From NCBI RefSeq assembly GCF_042650565.1, contig NZ_JBHSBH010000006.1, forward strand, positions 62,001 through 126,000: a DNA stretch of 64,000 bases. Reading direction: 5' to 3'. This document shows, piece after piece, positions 8,557 through 16,794 of this stretch (position 1 is the first letter of the stretch; the number at the start of each line of letters is the position of its first letter). The DNA comes from Nocardiopsis_B sediminis. Its GTDB lineage: Bacteria; Actinomycetota; Actinomycetes; Streptosporangiales; Streptosporangiaceae. Made by a program: the position numbers and the translations under genes. The notes beneath the pieces were generated by a model. The model worked only from the letters and a program-made list of their open reading frames with translations. It ran no database searches and was not told the DNA's origin.

Positions 8557-9851
8557 GCGCGCACCCCGGTTCCCGTGGCGCCCGGCTCCGGGGCGGTGAT
8601 GATGCCGTCGCGGCGGAAGCGGCGGATGATGACCGCGCCGATCAGGCCCGAGACCAGCGCGAAGAAGGCCAGCAGGTAGAACAGCCCCGACGGGCTCCAT
8701 TCGATCAGCGCCGGCGTGACCAGCGCGAAGCCCGCGGCGGCGAACCTGGCCACCGCCATCGTCGCCCCCTGCGCCGTGGCGCGCGCGTTGACCGGGAAGG
8801 ACTCCTGGGTCCAGACCTTGTACAGCGCCTCGCCCACGAAGGGGAAGGCCACGTTGTACAGGACGAGCGCCGCGATCACCGCGGGGAGGACGACGCCGCC
8901 GGTGACGGCGATCAGCAGCTGGCAGGCGCAGAAGACGAGCACGCCCGCGGCGAAGAGCCGGCTGCGCCAGTTCGTGTCCGCGATGCGGGTGAACACGATC
9001 GTGCCGACGAGGCCGATCAGGGTCGTCCCGAAGGAGATGGCCGTTGCGGTCGTCTGGGTCGCGTCGCCCACGGTCACCATGAAATAGGTCTTGTACCCGC
9101 CGAAGGTGTTGGCCACCAGCGTGAAGAACAGGTAGAAGAGCGCGGTCAGCGCCAGCATGGCCGCGTAGCGGCGGTTGCGCACCAGCGCGGCCAGGGGCAG
9201 CGCCGTGGCCGGATCCACCCCGGCGGCCGTGTGGCGCGCCGTGGCCTCGGTCTCCAGCGCGCGGAACGGCGGGTAGAACGCGCGGAACGCGAACGTGGCG
9301 ACGGCGAGCAGCGCCAGCAGGCAGAAGATCAGCCGGATGCCCGGCAGCCCCATGCCGGAGACCGCGAAGCCGAGCGAGGTCGCCAGCACGACCCCGCCCG
9401 TCCACATCACGTGGGTGAACGCCACGAGCCGCCCCTGCGTCCCGGCGGGCGCCCGCTCGGAGAGCACGGCGATCGACGTGGGCAGGTCGGCTCCGGCCGC
9501 GATACCGAGGATCACCACGCCCGTCACCAGCACCGCCGTGCCGGGGGCGAACGCCACGGCCAGCGCGGCCACCGCGTAGAGCAGGATCGACAGCGAGAAC
9601 ATGCGCCCGCGGCCGACCAGGTCGGCGAGGCGGCCGCCGGTGAGGGCGCCGACGGCGATGAACAGCGTCAGGGCGGAGCCGAGGACGCCGACGGTCCAGA
9701 CGTCGAGGCCGAAGGCGTCACGCCAGAGCGCGAGCCCCAGCCCGACCGAGATGATCGCGCCGGCATCGAGCAGGGACGCCATGCCCGCGGCGACGGCGAG
9801 CAGCCAGTGCCGGCCATCGAGGCGCGGCGGGGGAGTGGTGGTGTCGGCCAT
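8553..9851 (-). CDS. MFS sugar transporter
   Basis: This 432-residue protein has 12 predicted membrane helices and belongs to the major facilitator superfamily, sugar-porter-like branch. The loop 2-3 motif appears as GGRLADLVGRGRMFSLS, and helix 4 is followed by PTSIAVLSERAPAGTQGRL. The ATG has AAGGAG upstream. It is the first gene of a two-gene operon with the rhamnosidase and is preceded by two LacI-type operators, so it most likely imports a rhamnose-containing glycoside under carbon-source control. Substrate specificity is inferred only from the neighbour. Confidence 0.9.
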   Translation of the reverse strand: MADTTTPPPRLDGRHWLLAVAAGMASLLDAGAIISVGLGLALWRDAFGLDVWTVGVLGSALTLFIAVGALTGGRLADLVGRGRMFSLSILLYAVAALAVAFAPGTAVLVTGVVILGIAAGADLPTSIAVLSERAPAGTQGRLVAFTHVMWTGGVVLATSLGFAVSGMGLPGIRLIFCLLALLAVATFAFRAFYPPFRALETEATARHTAAGVDPATALPLAALVRNRRYAAMLALTALFYLFFTLVANTFGGYKTYFMVTVGDATQTTATAISFGTTLIGLVGTIVFTRIADTNWRSRLFAAGVLVFCACQLLIAVTGGVVLPAVIAALVLYNVAFPFVGEALYKVWTQESFPVNARATAQGATMAVARFAAAGFALVTPALIEWSPSGLFYLLAFFALVSGLIGAVIIRRFRRDGIITAPEPGATGTGVRA

Positions 9852-9890
9852 GGGGACTCCTTCGCCGGCGGGACGGTGCCGCGGGCTTGG

Positions 9891-9904
9891 GTGATTCGAT
9901 TTAC
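9891..9904. promoter_or_regulatory. Second LacI-type operator (imperfect)
   Basis: GTGATTCGATTTAC keeps five of seven symmetric positions and shares the TCGATTTAC half with the perfect site 63 bases further on (centre to centre about 76). It lies 40 bases before the MFS start, where a repressor would block transcription or form a loop with the upstream site. Confidence 0.6.
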
Positions 9905-9966
9905 CACGCTCAGCTCCAGGGGAGGCCGACGTGCCTGCATATCGACACCCTCAGAGAGCGATGATG

Positions 9967-9980
9967 GTAAATCGATTTAC
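9967..9980. promoter_or_regulatory. LacI-type operator, perfect 14-bp palindrome
   Basis: GTAAATCGATTTAC is a perfect palindrome with the central CG typical of LacI/GalR operators. It sits about 116 bases upstream of the MFS start and beyond the 3' end of the LacI gene, in a region that is otherwise very GC-rich. It is the most likely binding site for the adjacent LacI regulator. Confidence 0.8.
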
Positions 9981-10061
9981 GTGACCTACACAACCCCCCA
10001 GCCCAACCCCCCCAACCCAACCCCGGCCCCCAGGCCCCAGCCAGGGGGATGCATCAGCCCG

Positions 10062-11090
10062 TCAGCACCTGCCGGTGGATTCCCGGACCACGAGCTCGGG
10101 GGAGAACTCGATCCGGCGGCGCCGCTGGGCCGCGTCGTCCACCGCGGTGCCGGCACCGACCCGGGCGATCTCCTCGAAGAGCAGGTCCGCCAGCGCGGTG
10201 CCCAGCCGGGCGTGCGGGGTGCGGACGGTGCTGAGCGGGACGATCGTGGACTGCGCGAATTCGATGTCGTCGTAGCCGATGACGGCGATGTCCCCTGGTA
10301 CGCGCACGCTCTGACCGGCAACGAACGCCTGGATCACGCCGATCGCCAAGAGGTCGTTGACGCAGAACAGCGCGTCGGGGCGCCGGCCGGGCGGGCGCCT
10401 GGCGATCTCGTCCGCGCAGGCGATGCCGGCCGCCACCGAGCGTTCGGGAACGGGGATGACCTCCAGCGAGGCCCCCGGCACCGCGCCGACCGCGGCGAGC
10501 GCCCCGTTGAGCCGGTCGGCCACCTGCCGGAGGTCGAGTGAGGACGCGACGAAGCCGATGCGCCGGCGCCCCCGGTCGAGCAGGTGCTCCATCGCGAGCC
10601 GGCCGCCGGTGACGTGGTCGATCGACACCGACGCCTGTTCGGGCGACTCGGCGCGGCGCGCGCTGAGAACGCTGGCGATACCCTGGGCCCGCATCTGCGC
10701 GAGGTCGGGCTCGACATCGCCGACCGGCGCGATGATCACGCCGCTGACCTGCTGCTTGGCGAACAGTTGCAGGTAGTTCCGCTCACGCTCCGCCGACCCG
10801 GTGTCGTTGGCCATCAGCAGGTACATGCCCCGGTCGGAGATCCGCTTCTCGATGGCGGCGGCGATCTCGGGGGTCGTGGCCCCCGCGAGCTCGAAGGCGA
10901 TGTAGCCGACGATCGGGTTCACGCCCGTGCGCAGCGTGCGCGCGGCGTTGTTCGGCATGAACCCGAGCACGTCGACGGCCTGGCGGATCCGCCCCCGCGT
11001 CGCCTCGGACAGCTTGCGCGGCCGGTGGAAGTAGTTCGACACGGAAGCCGGAGAAACGCCTGCCATTTCGGCGACCTCGCGGATGGTCAC
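10062..11090 (-). CDS. LacI/GalR-family transcriptional repressor
   Basis: This roughly 342-residue regulator begins with the LacI helix-turn-helix (VTIREVAEMAGVSPASVSNY) and hinge. A periplasmic-binding-protein-like effector domain follows, with VGYIAFELAG, SGVIIAPVGD, PDALFCVNDLLAIG and VIGYDDIEFA, and the standard end FSPELVVREST. I start at GTG 11090. A CTG nine bases upstream (11099) has the better-spaced GGAGG and would add LNK, so the true start is uncertain. The frame is open far upstream but without a ribosome site. It reads toward the rhamnosidase operon and probably represses it through the operators at 9891-9980. Confidence 0.92.
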   Translation of the reverse strand: MTIREVAEMAGVSPASVSNYFHRPRKLSEATRGRIRQAVDVLGFMPNNAARTLRTGVNPIVGYIAFELAGATTPEIAAAIEKRISDRGMYLLMANDTGSAERERNYLQLFAKQQVSGVIIAPVGDVEPDLAQMRAQGIASVLSARRAESPEQASVSIDHVTGGRLAMEHLLDRGRRRIGFVASSLDLRQVADRLNGALAAVGAVPGASLEVIPVPERSVAAGIACADEIARRPPGRRPDALFCVNDLLAIGVIQAFVAGQSVRVPGDIAVIGYDDIEFAQSTIVPLSTVRTPHARLGTALADLLFEEIARVGAGTAVDDAAQRRRRIEFSPELVVRESTGRC

Positions 11091-11311
11091 CTTGTTCAGT
11101 CTGTCCTCCCCGAGCCACGCCCGTCCGGCCGCGGACGACCGGCTGATCCCACCCACGACTCTATGCGCCGTCGGCGGCGGCGACCGCGGCTGCTCCGGTG
11201 GCCTGACCCGTTGACATGTGCGCCCTTGCGGATGGACCCGTTCCGACGGCACCGCACGCCGAAGGACAGGGCCCATCACACGCGGAAAGGACGGTCGCTC
11301 CCCTCGGCCTT

Positions 11312-12211
11312 CTACGGCGCCGTCCCGGGCTGCACCAGGGAAGCCTCCAGCCACTCGGCAGGCAGCTCTCCGCGTGCCCCGACGGCGTCGGCCACGCCCA
11401 AGCACGTGCCGTCGCGGAAAACGCCCATCTCATAATGGACGGAATCACCGTCGAGAGAGCGGATGAGGATCCCGATGTCGTAGTCGCCGGGATAGGTGAC
11501 TTCACCGGTGTAGTGAATCCGATACGACCACGGGGACAGGTCCGGAACCGGCCCTCGATCGCGCGTTCCGGTCGCTTTCAGGGCGAATGCAGAGACGGCT
11601 TCGTCATACCAGCCGGCCAGGGAAATGAAATTGACATGGTCGTTGATGTCGACGTCGCCTATGCGCGCGTGCAGCGGGAAGAAGTGCGCATAGTGGTCGC
11701 GCTGCTGGCGCTCGGCCCCCGGGCGGGCCACGGTCGCCTGGTCCGGCTCCGCCGACTGCACGTCCCTGAGGTCTGCGATCAACTCATCAGGGAGCGCGCG
11801 AGGTCCCTCGGGGCCGGCGAGCACGATGGTGGCCTCGCCGCTGCCCACGTGCCTGTCGCCGGCGAATACCGCATGCCCGATCGTGAACGACGATCGCCCG
11901 ATGCGGCGAACGCCCGAACGCACCTGGACGATTCCGTCGGACCGGTCGGCGCGTGCGAGCCGTTCGACGTGCTGACCGGCGAGCAGAATCCGGAGCGGGC
12001 CGAATCCTCCGGATCCGACCAGTCGCTCGAAGCGGCGCATACGGACCCGTAACCGCGCGTCCTCCAGCCAGCGCGCCATGCCGATGGTGCTCACCGAACC
12101 GTCCCGGCCGAGATCTCCCTGGCGGACGCGGACATCGACGCGGGTCGGGAAACCGGCCTCGCCGTTATCCGTGAATTCGACAACGATTGGGCCGGTCGTG
12201 GGGTCGGGCAT
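11312..12211 (-). CDS. Double-hotdog acyl-CoA thioesterase-like protein
   Basis: This 299-residue protein has two tandem hotdog-like halves. The first covers about residues 15-150 (RVDVRVRQGDLGRDGSVSTI, then ARWLEDARL) and the second about 170-295 (HARIGDVDINDHVNFISLAG, then WYDEAVSAF). 'D-x-x-x-N/H-HV' followed by a conserved D/E region is the acyl-ACP/acyl-CoA thioesterase pattern. ATG 12211 is chosen; a GTG at 12223 would add four residues, and neither has a clear ribosome site. No operon partner is visible. The substrate is unknown, and a role in lipid or polyketide acyl-chain release is only a possibility. Confidence 0.75.
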   Translation of the reverse strand: MPDPTTGPIVVEFTDNGEAGFPTRVDVRVRQGDLGRDGSVSTIGMARWLEDARLRVRMRRFERLVGSGGFGPLRILLAGQHVERLARADRSDGIVQVRSGVRRIGRSSFTIGHAVFAGDRHVGSGEATIVLAGPEGPRALPDELIADLRDVQSAEPDQATVARPGAERQQRDHYAHFFPLHARIGDVDINDHVNFISLAGWYDEAVSAFALKATGTRDRGPVPDLSPWSYRIHYTGEVTYPGDYDIGILIRSLDGDSVHYEMGVFRDGTCLGVADAVGARGELPAEWLEASLVQPGTAP

Positions 12212-12488
12212 GGAGATTGTCACCTATTCGCATCGAATGGGGGGAGCCGGTTCAGTAGACCACGGTCGCCGCGGGACGATCAACCGCTGTAAAAGTCGCG
12301 CTCCGGCGAGCAGGTCAGCGCCGGGTCGCGCCCCCGGCTCGGGGGTGCTTGCGCGCGGACGCGGATGGGGCGGCCTCGATCTGGCTCCGGGTGCTTGATG
12401 CCTCAACAGCCCGGCTGGCGGGCTTGTCGTCCATGGCGGGGAGGAAATGCGGTGGAACCGGTGCGCGTGCAGGTGAGAATGTGGTCCC

Positions 12489-13388
12489 GTGAGCACGATC
12501 GATGACGTCACCGCCCTGGCCGCCGCCCACGGCCTGGACCTGGTCCCGGGATCAGCGGACCTGAACGAGGCGGGGCTGGACTACCGGGTCGTCATGGCCG
12601 ACGACATTGCCGGCAGGAGGTGGGTGCTTCGTGTGCCGCGCCGACCGGACGTCTCGGCGGGCATGGCGGCCGAGGCCCGCATCCACGACCTCGTCTCCCC
12701 GGTCCTGGCGGCCGACGGCGTCGCCGTCCCCGACTGGCAGGTGTGCGAGCCCGACCTGATCGCCTACCCGGCACTGCCCGGCGCGCCCGGCCTGACCCTC
12801 ACCGACGACGGGAAGCCGGAGTGGCACATGGACCCGGCGAGCCCCGGCTACGCCGAGCGGCTGGGACGCCTGCTGGCGCGCCTGCACGCCATCAACCGGC
12901 AGCAGGCCGAGGCCGCGGGGGTGGACGTGCGCACCCCGGACGAGGTGCGCACGTCCTGGGCCGAGGACATCGCGCGTGTGCACGACGAGTTCACGGTCGC
13001 GCCCGCCCTGTCCGAGGCCTGGCAGGCCTGGCTCGAGGACGACCCCTGCTGGCCTCGGCAGACCGTGATGACGCACGGCGAGATCTACCCCGCCCACGTC
13101 CTGTTCGACGAGAGCGGCGCGATCACCGGAGTCCTGGACTGGACCACCGCCCGCGTGGACGACCCCGCCCGCGACCTGGCCGCCCAGTACGGCGCCGCAG
13201 GCGAGGAGATGCTGCACGCCGCCATCGACGCCTACGCCGCGGCCGGGGGCCACGTCCACCCCGGCCTGGCCGCGCAGGCCAGGCACCTGTGGGACGCCTC
13301 CCCGATCGGGTACGCCCTGTACGCCCTGACCACGCGCCGCGAGGCCGACCTGGCCGCAGCCGCCGCGACGCTGAACCCCGAGGCCTGA
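12489..13388 (+). CDS. Macrolide 2'-phosphotransferase-like kinase
   Basis: This 299-residue aminoglycoside/macrolide phosphotransferase-fold protein is close to the Mph family. The ATP-site region VLRVPRRPDVSAGMAAEARI, the segment LIAYPALPGAPGLTLTDDGK and the catalytic stretch VMTHGEIYPAHVLF followed by ITGVLDWTTARVDDPARD match Mph enzymes as I recall them. The HGE form replaces the usual HGD of the catalytic loop. Such kinases phosphorylate the desosamine 2'-OH of 14-16-membered macrolides using GTP. The start is GTG, with a weak ribosome site. It stands alone between the thioesterase and tRNA-Leu with no mobile-element traces and host-like base composition, so it looks like an intrinsic chromosomal gene. 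Activity is unproven. Confidence 0.82.
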   Translation: MSTIDDVTALAAAHGLDLVPGSADLNEAGLDYRVVMADDIAGRRWVLRVPRRPDVSAGMAAEARIHDLVSPVLAADGVAVPDWQVCEPDLIAYPALPGAPGLTLTDDGKPEWHMDPASPGYAERLGRLLARLHAINRQQAEAAGVDVRTPDEVRTSWAEDIARVHDEFTVAPALSEAWQAWLEDDPCWPRQTVMTHGEIYPAHVLFDESGAITGVLDWTTARVDDPARDLAAQYGAAGEEMLHAAIDAYAAAGGHVHPGLAAQARHLWDASPIGYALYALTTRREADLAAAAATLNPEA

Positions 13389-13510
13389 CCCGGCCCGAAG
13401 CACGCCCGATGAAGGCACACTCTCCCACCCACGGGCAGAAAAGACTGTGCGGGCCGAGCTGAGGCTCGACCCGCACCAAGATCTCAACCGATCCCATGGG
13501 GAAAGGTACG

Positions 13511-13595
13511 TGTCCGAGGGGGGACTTGAACCCCCATGCCCTTAACGGGCACTAGCACCTCAAGCTAGCGCGTCTACCTATTCCGCCACCCGGAC
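13511..13595 (-). tRNA. tRNA-Leu (anticodon GAG)
   Basis: On the minus strand the sequence folds as a class II tRNA: acceptor GTCCGGG/CTCGGAC, anticodon arm CTAGC-TTGAGGT-GCTAG with GAG at positions 34-36, long variable arm TGCCC-GTTAA-GGGCA, and T arm GGGGG-TTCAAGT-CCCCC. The discriminator is A and CCA is not encoded. It decodes CUC/CUU. Confidence 0.96.
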
Positions 13596-13735
13596 GTGGG
13601 TGTCTTCGGGCGCCTGATCGGGCGTCCGGACAGGGTTAACCATAGCAAAGGTCGGAGGCCGGACGTACATCGTTTTCGGGGGCGCGGGAGGATGGGTGGG
13701 TCGGTGTTGGATGTCGGGTGTGAGGAGAGGAGCTG

Positions 13736-15067
13736 GTGCACACCATGGCCGGTGGGAACGAGGGGATGGGGGCGGCCGAGGCCGAGGTCGTGGACCTGTG
13801 CCGGGAGCTGATCGCCATCGACACCTCCAACTACGGTGACCACTCGGGGCCGGGGGAGCGGGTGGCCGCGGAGTATGTGGCGGGGAAGCTCGACGAGGTG
13901 GGGATCGAGCCCGCCATCTATGAGTCGCACCCCGGCCGCAGCAGTGTGGTGGCGCGGATCCCCGGCGCGGACCGTGAGCGGCCCCCGCTGCTGATCCACG
14001 GCCACCTGGACGTGGTCCCCGCCGACGCCGCCGACTGGACGCACCACCCGTTCGCCGGCGAGATCGCCGACGACTGCGTGTGGGGGCGCGGTGCCGTCGA
14101 CATGAAGGACATGGACGCCATGGTCCTGGCCGTCCTGCGGCAGCGCATGCGCGAGGGCCGGACCCCGCCGCGCGACATCGTGCTCGCGTTCCTCGCCGAC
14201 GAGGAGGCCGGCGGGACGTGGGGCGCGCAATGGCTGGTCGACCGGCATCCGGAGCTGTTCGCCGATTGCAGCGAGGCCATCAGCGAGGTCGGCGGCTTCA
14301 GCTTCACCGTCAACGACGACCGCCGCCTCTACCTGATCGAGACGGCGGAGAAGGGCATCGCGTGGATGAAGCTGACCGCGCGCGGCACCGCCGGGCACGG
14401 GTCGATGGTCAACTGTGACAACGCGGTCACCGAACTCGCCGACGCGATCGCCCGGCTGGGGCGCCACGAGTTCCCCATCCGGTTGACGAAGACCGTGCGG
14501 ACCTTCCTGGAGGAGGTCTGCGACGCCTACGGGATCGAGTTCTCCGAGGACGACGCCGAGGCGACCGTCGCGCGGCTCGGCCCGATCGCGAGCATGATCG
14601 GCGCGACCCTGCGGCACACGGTCAACCCCACCGTCCTCGACGGCGGCTACAAGGCCAACGTCATCCCCGGCACGGCGACCGCCCAGGTCGACGGCCGCTT
14701 CCTGCCGGGCATGGAGGAGGAGTACTTCGCCGAGATCGACCGGCTGCTCGGCCCGAATGTCAGCCGGGAGTTCATCCACCACCTGCCGTCGGTCGAGACC
14801 GACTTCGAGGGCGGCCTGGTCAGCGCCATGTCCGAATCGCTGCTGGCCGAGGACCCGGGCGCGCGGGCGGTCCCCTACTGCCTGTCGGGCGGCACCGACG
14901 CGAAGAGCTTCGAGCGGCTCGGCATCCGCAACTACGGCTTCGCTCCGCTGAAGCTGCCGCCGGAGCTCAACTTCTCCGGGATGTTCCACGGGGTGGACGA
15001 GCGCGTGCCGGTCGACGGCCTGCGCTTCGGGGTGCGGGTGCTCGACCGCTTCATCGACCTGAGCTGA
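13736..15067 (+). CDS. M20/M25/M40 family metallopeptidase
   Basis: This 443-residue zinc-dependent amidohydrolase belongs to the M20 family (aminoacylase / succinyl-diaminopimelate desuccinylase-like dipeptidases). The metal-binding motifs are clear: LLIHGHLDVVPAD, WGRGAVDMKDMDA, FLADEEAGGTWGAQW with the catalytic Glu-Glu, and the C-terminal FHGVDERVP. The dimerisation domain lies between about residues 205 and 330. GTG 13736 is used because of the GAGGAG eight bases upstream; an ATG three codons later is the alternative. A strong rho-independent terminator follows, so it is a single-gene unit. The exact substrate (N-acyl amino acid or dipeptide) cannot be read from the sequence. Confidence 0.92.
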   Translation: MHTMAGGNEGMGAAEAEVVDLCRELIAIDTSNYGDHSGPGERVAAEYVAGKLDEVGIEPAIYESHPGRSSVVARIPGADRERPPLLIHGHLDVVPADAADWTHHPFAGEIADDCVWGRGAVDMKDMDAMVLAVLRQRMREGRTPPRDIVLAFLADEEAGGTWGAQWLVDRHPELFADCSEAISEVGGFSFTVNDDRRLYLIETAEKGIAWMKLTARGTAGHGSMVNCDNAVTELADAIARLGRHEFPIRLTKTVRTFLEEVCDAYGIEFSEDDAEATVARLGPIASMIGATLRHTVNPTVLDGGYKANVIPGTATAQVDGRFLPGMEEEYFAEIDRLLGPNVSREFIHHLPSVETDFEGGLVSAMSESLLAEDPGARAVPYCLSGGTDAKSFERLGIRNYGFAPLKLPPELNFSGMFHGVDERVPVDGLRFGVRVLDRFIDLS

Positions 15068-15153
15068 CCGGGTCCCGGGCGGTTCCCCGGCGGGTTGGGG
15101 GAGCCGTTCCGGCCGGGATGCGGTGGCTTTGCGGAACCGCCCGGAGGCGGGTC

Positions 15154-15182
15154 AACGGGCCGGGAAAAAATCCCGGTCCGTT
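15154..15182 (+). terminator. Rho-independent terminator after the M20 peptidase
   Basis: A 12-bp stem (AACGGGCCGGGA paired with TCCCGGTCCGTT, one G-U pair) with a five-A loop is followed by a T-rich stretch. It lies 87 bases after the peptidase stop. Confidence 0.85.
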
Positions 15183-15352
15183 TTCCGTTTCGCTCCACCG
15201 TCTTGCCCGATGTGGTGCTACGGTGACTGTCAGTTCACAAAGGATTCCTCTCTGTGAACGTCCCTGTGTGCGGGCCTGTGGCGGAATCGACCGCGTGCGG
15301 CCCGGCGCGCACGGATGGATCGACGGCATCCGATACTCCGAGGTGGCAACCC

Positions 15353-16630
15353 ATGGTGCACGCAGGCCGGCAGTGGCGGGGGTTCCCCGTCCGTGCCGTG
15401 CGCGTGCCCGTGGCGGCGACCCTGGTCCGGATGGCGTTGCTGAGCGTCCTGGCGCTGGCGGGCTGGCTGCTCGGCGGCGTCGCCGCCGCTGTGGCCGAGG
15501 ACCCGTCCCTGCTTCCCGGGTCGGAGGGGCCCGCCGACTCCGTCGACGGACCCGACGGACCCGCTGACGTGTCCGGGGCCGATCCTGTCGGCCTGTCCGG
15601 CACCGACACCACCGGCTTCGCCGGCTCCGCCGACGACTCTTCCGGCGACCGGGTCACGGCCGTGGACGGGCTCGCCGGCGTTCTCGGGGCCGGTGACTCC
15701 GGCGACTCGGGTGACTCCGGTGACTCCACGGAGGGCGACTCCTCGCGGGTCGGCCTCTCCGTCGATCCCGAGCCCGCCGAAACCGCCGACTCCGCCGACT
15801 CCGCCGGGACCGCTGAGCCCGCGCAGGACGAGCAGCAGGAGCACGGAGCCGCAACGGGCACGCGCACGGATGCGCCCGTCAGCCTCCGCCCGCTCGGCGA
15901 CCGTGTCGGCCGGATCGTCGCGGCCGCCCGGCCGGGGGACGTCCTCCCGGCCGTCGCCGAGGCCGGTGCGGCCACAGGCCGCGGGGCGCGCCAGGTCGTC
16001 GAGGCCGCGGCGGGCACCACCGGCGGGGTCGTCTCCGGAACCGTGGAGGCCGGCCGCCGCGTGGGCGGCTACGCCGGCGACTCCCTGGGCGGTTCGCCGC
16101 TGACCCAAGCCGTCTCCGACGGCCTCGCCGGCCCCGCCGGCGGGCTTCGCGACGGCTTGCAGAACGTGGTCGACGACGGCTCCCGTTCGGGGCTGCCCGT
16201 CCTCGGCCGCCCGCTCGGCATCGGCGGCCTCACGGCACCCGACCGCGGCGCGCCCGCGGACGAGCGTGACGACGACGCATCCCGCGAGGACGACCGCGAC
16301 CGCAACGCCGCCGACCGCGAACGCGCGGCCGGGCAGGCGCTGAGCCCCGCCGTGACCCTGGCCGGCCACGTCGACGCGCTCGCCCAGGGGGCCGAGCACG
16401 ACCAGGCCGGGGCCGAGCGGCACCACGACGCGGACTCCGCGCCCTGGAAGGGCGGCTCCGACTCCGCGGGAGCGGTCTCGTCGTCGTCGGTCCCCGTGCC
16501 CGCCACGGCCGGGTTCCTCATGAACCGCAGCGATGTGCTGCGCCTCACCGCCCAGCGCGTCGCGCTGCCCGGTGACCCGACGCTGGTCGTCCGCGACGCC
16601 GCCGACGACCCGTCCTTCTCTCCCGACTAG
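15353..16630 (+). CDS. Secreted or membrane-anchored protein of unknown function next to chaplins
   Basis: This is a 425-residue protein I do not recognise. A basic N-region is followed by a hydrophobic segment at about 22-47 (VRMALLSVLALAGWLLGGVA) ending in AVAED, typical of a signal peptide. The rest is low-complexity and acidic (GDSGDSGDSGDSTEGDSS, PAETADSADSAGTAEPA). A central Gly-rich, apparently amphipathic part with repeated 'VGRIVAAARPGD / VVEAAAGTTGGVV' follows, then a charged Arg/Asp stretch. There is no sortase motif. ATG 15353 has GAGGTGG at seven bases; an in-frame GTG at 15254 also has AAGGA and would add 33 residues. It sits directly upstream of two chaplins, so a role at the cell surface is plausible but inferred. 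Confidence 0.65.
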   Translation: MVHAGRQWRGFPVRAVRVPVAATLVRMALLSVLALAGWLLGGVAAAVAEDPSLLPGSEGPADSVDGPDGPADVSGADPVGLSGTDTTGFAGSADDSSGDRVTAVDGLAGVLGAGDSGDSGDSGDSTEGDSSRVGLSVDPEPAETADSADSAGTAEPAQDEQQEHGAATGTRTDAPVSLRPLGDRVGRIVAAARPGDVLPAVAEAGAATGRGARQVVEAAAGTTGGVVSGTVEAGRRVGGYAGDSLGGSPLTQAVSDGLAGPAGGLRDGLQNVVDDGSRSGLPVLGRPLGIGGLTAPDRGAPADERDDDASREDDRDRNAADRERAAGQALSPAVTLAGHVDALAQGAEHDQAGAERHHDADSAPWKGGSDSAGAVSSSSVPVPATAGFLMNRSDVLRLTAQRVALPGDPTLVVRDAADDPSFSPD

Positions 16631-16794
16631 CGGGTTCACGGGCGGCGAGCGCGCGCGCCTGAACCGGCCTCTGCCCTGACACGGCCCGCCGGTTCCGCGA
16701 CGCCCCCGCCCGGACCGCTGCGCGCCTGTCACGAGTGACCCCCGTTTGGCGCCCCCCGATCTTCGAATCCGATCGAACCTTGAGGAACTGTCAC

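Noticed and set aside
8385..10541. 718-codon open frame on the plus strand across the MFS and LacI genes
   Set aside because: It runs through two recognised minus-strand genes, is Arg/Gly/Asp-rich and includes the operator region.
12489..13388. Recently acquired resistance island around the macrolide-kinase-like gene
   Set aside because: No integrase, transposase or terminal repeats, and base composition matches the neighbours. The adjacent tRNA-Leu is intact and no duplicated attachment fragment was seen.
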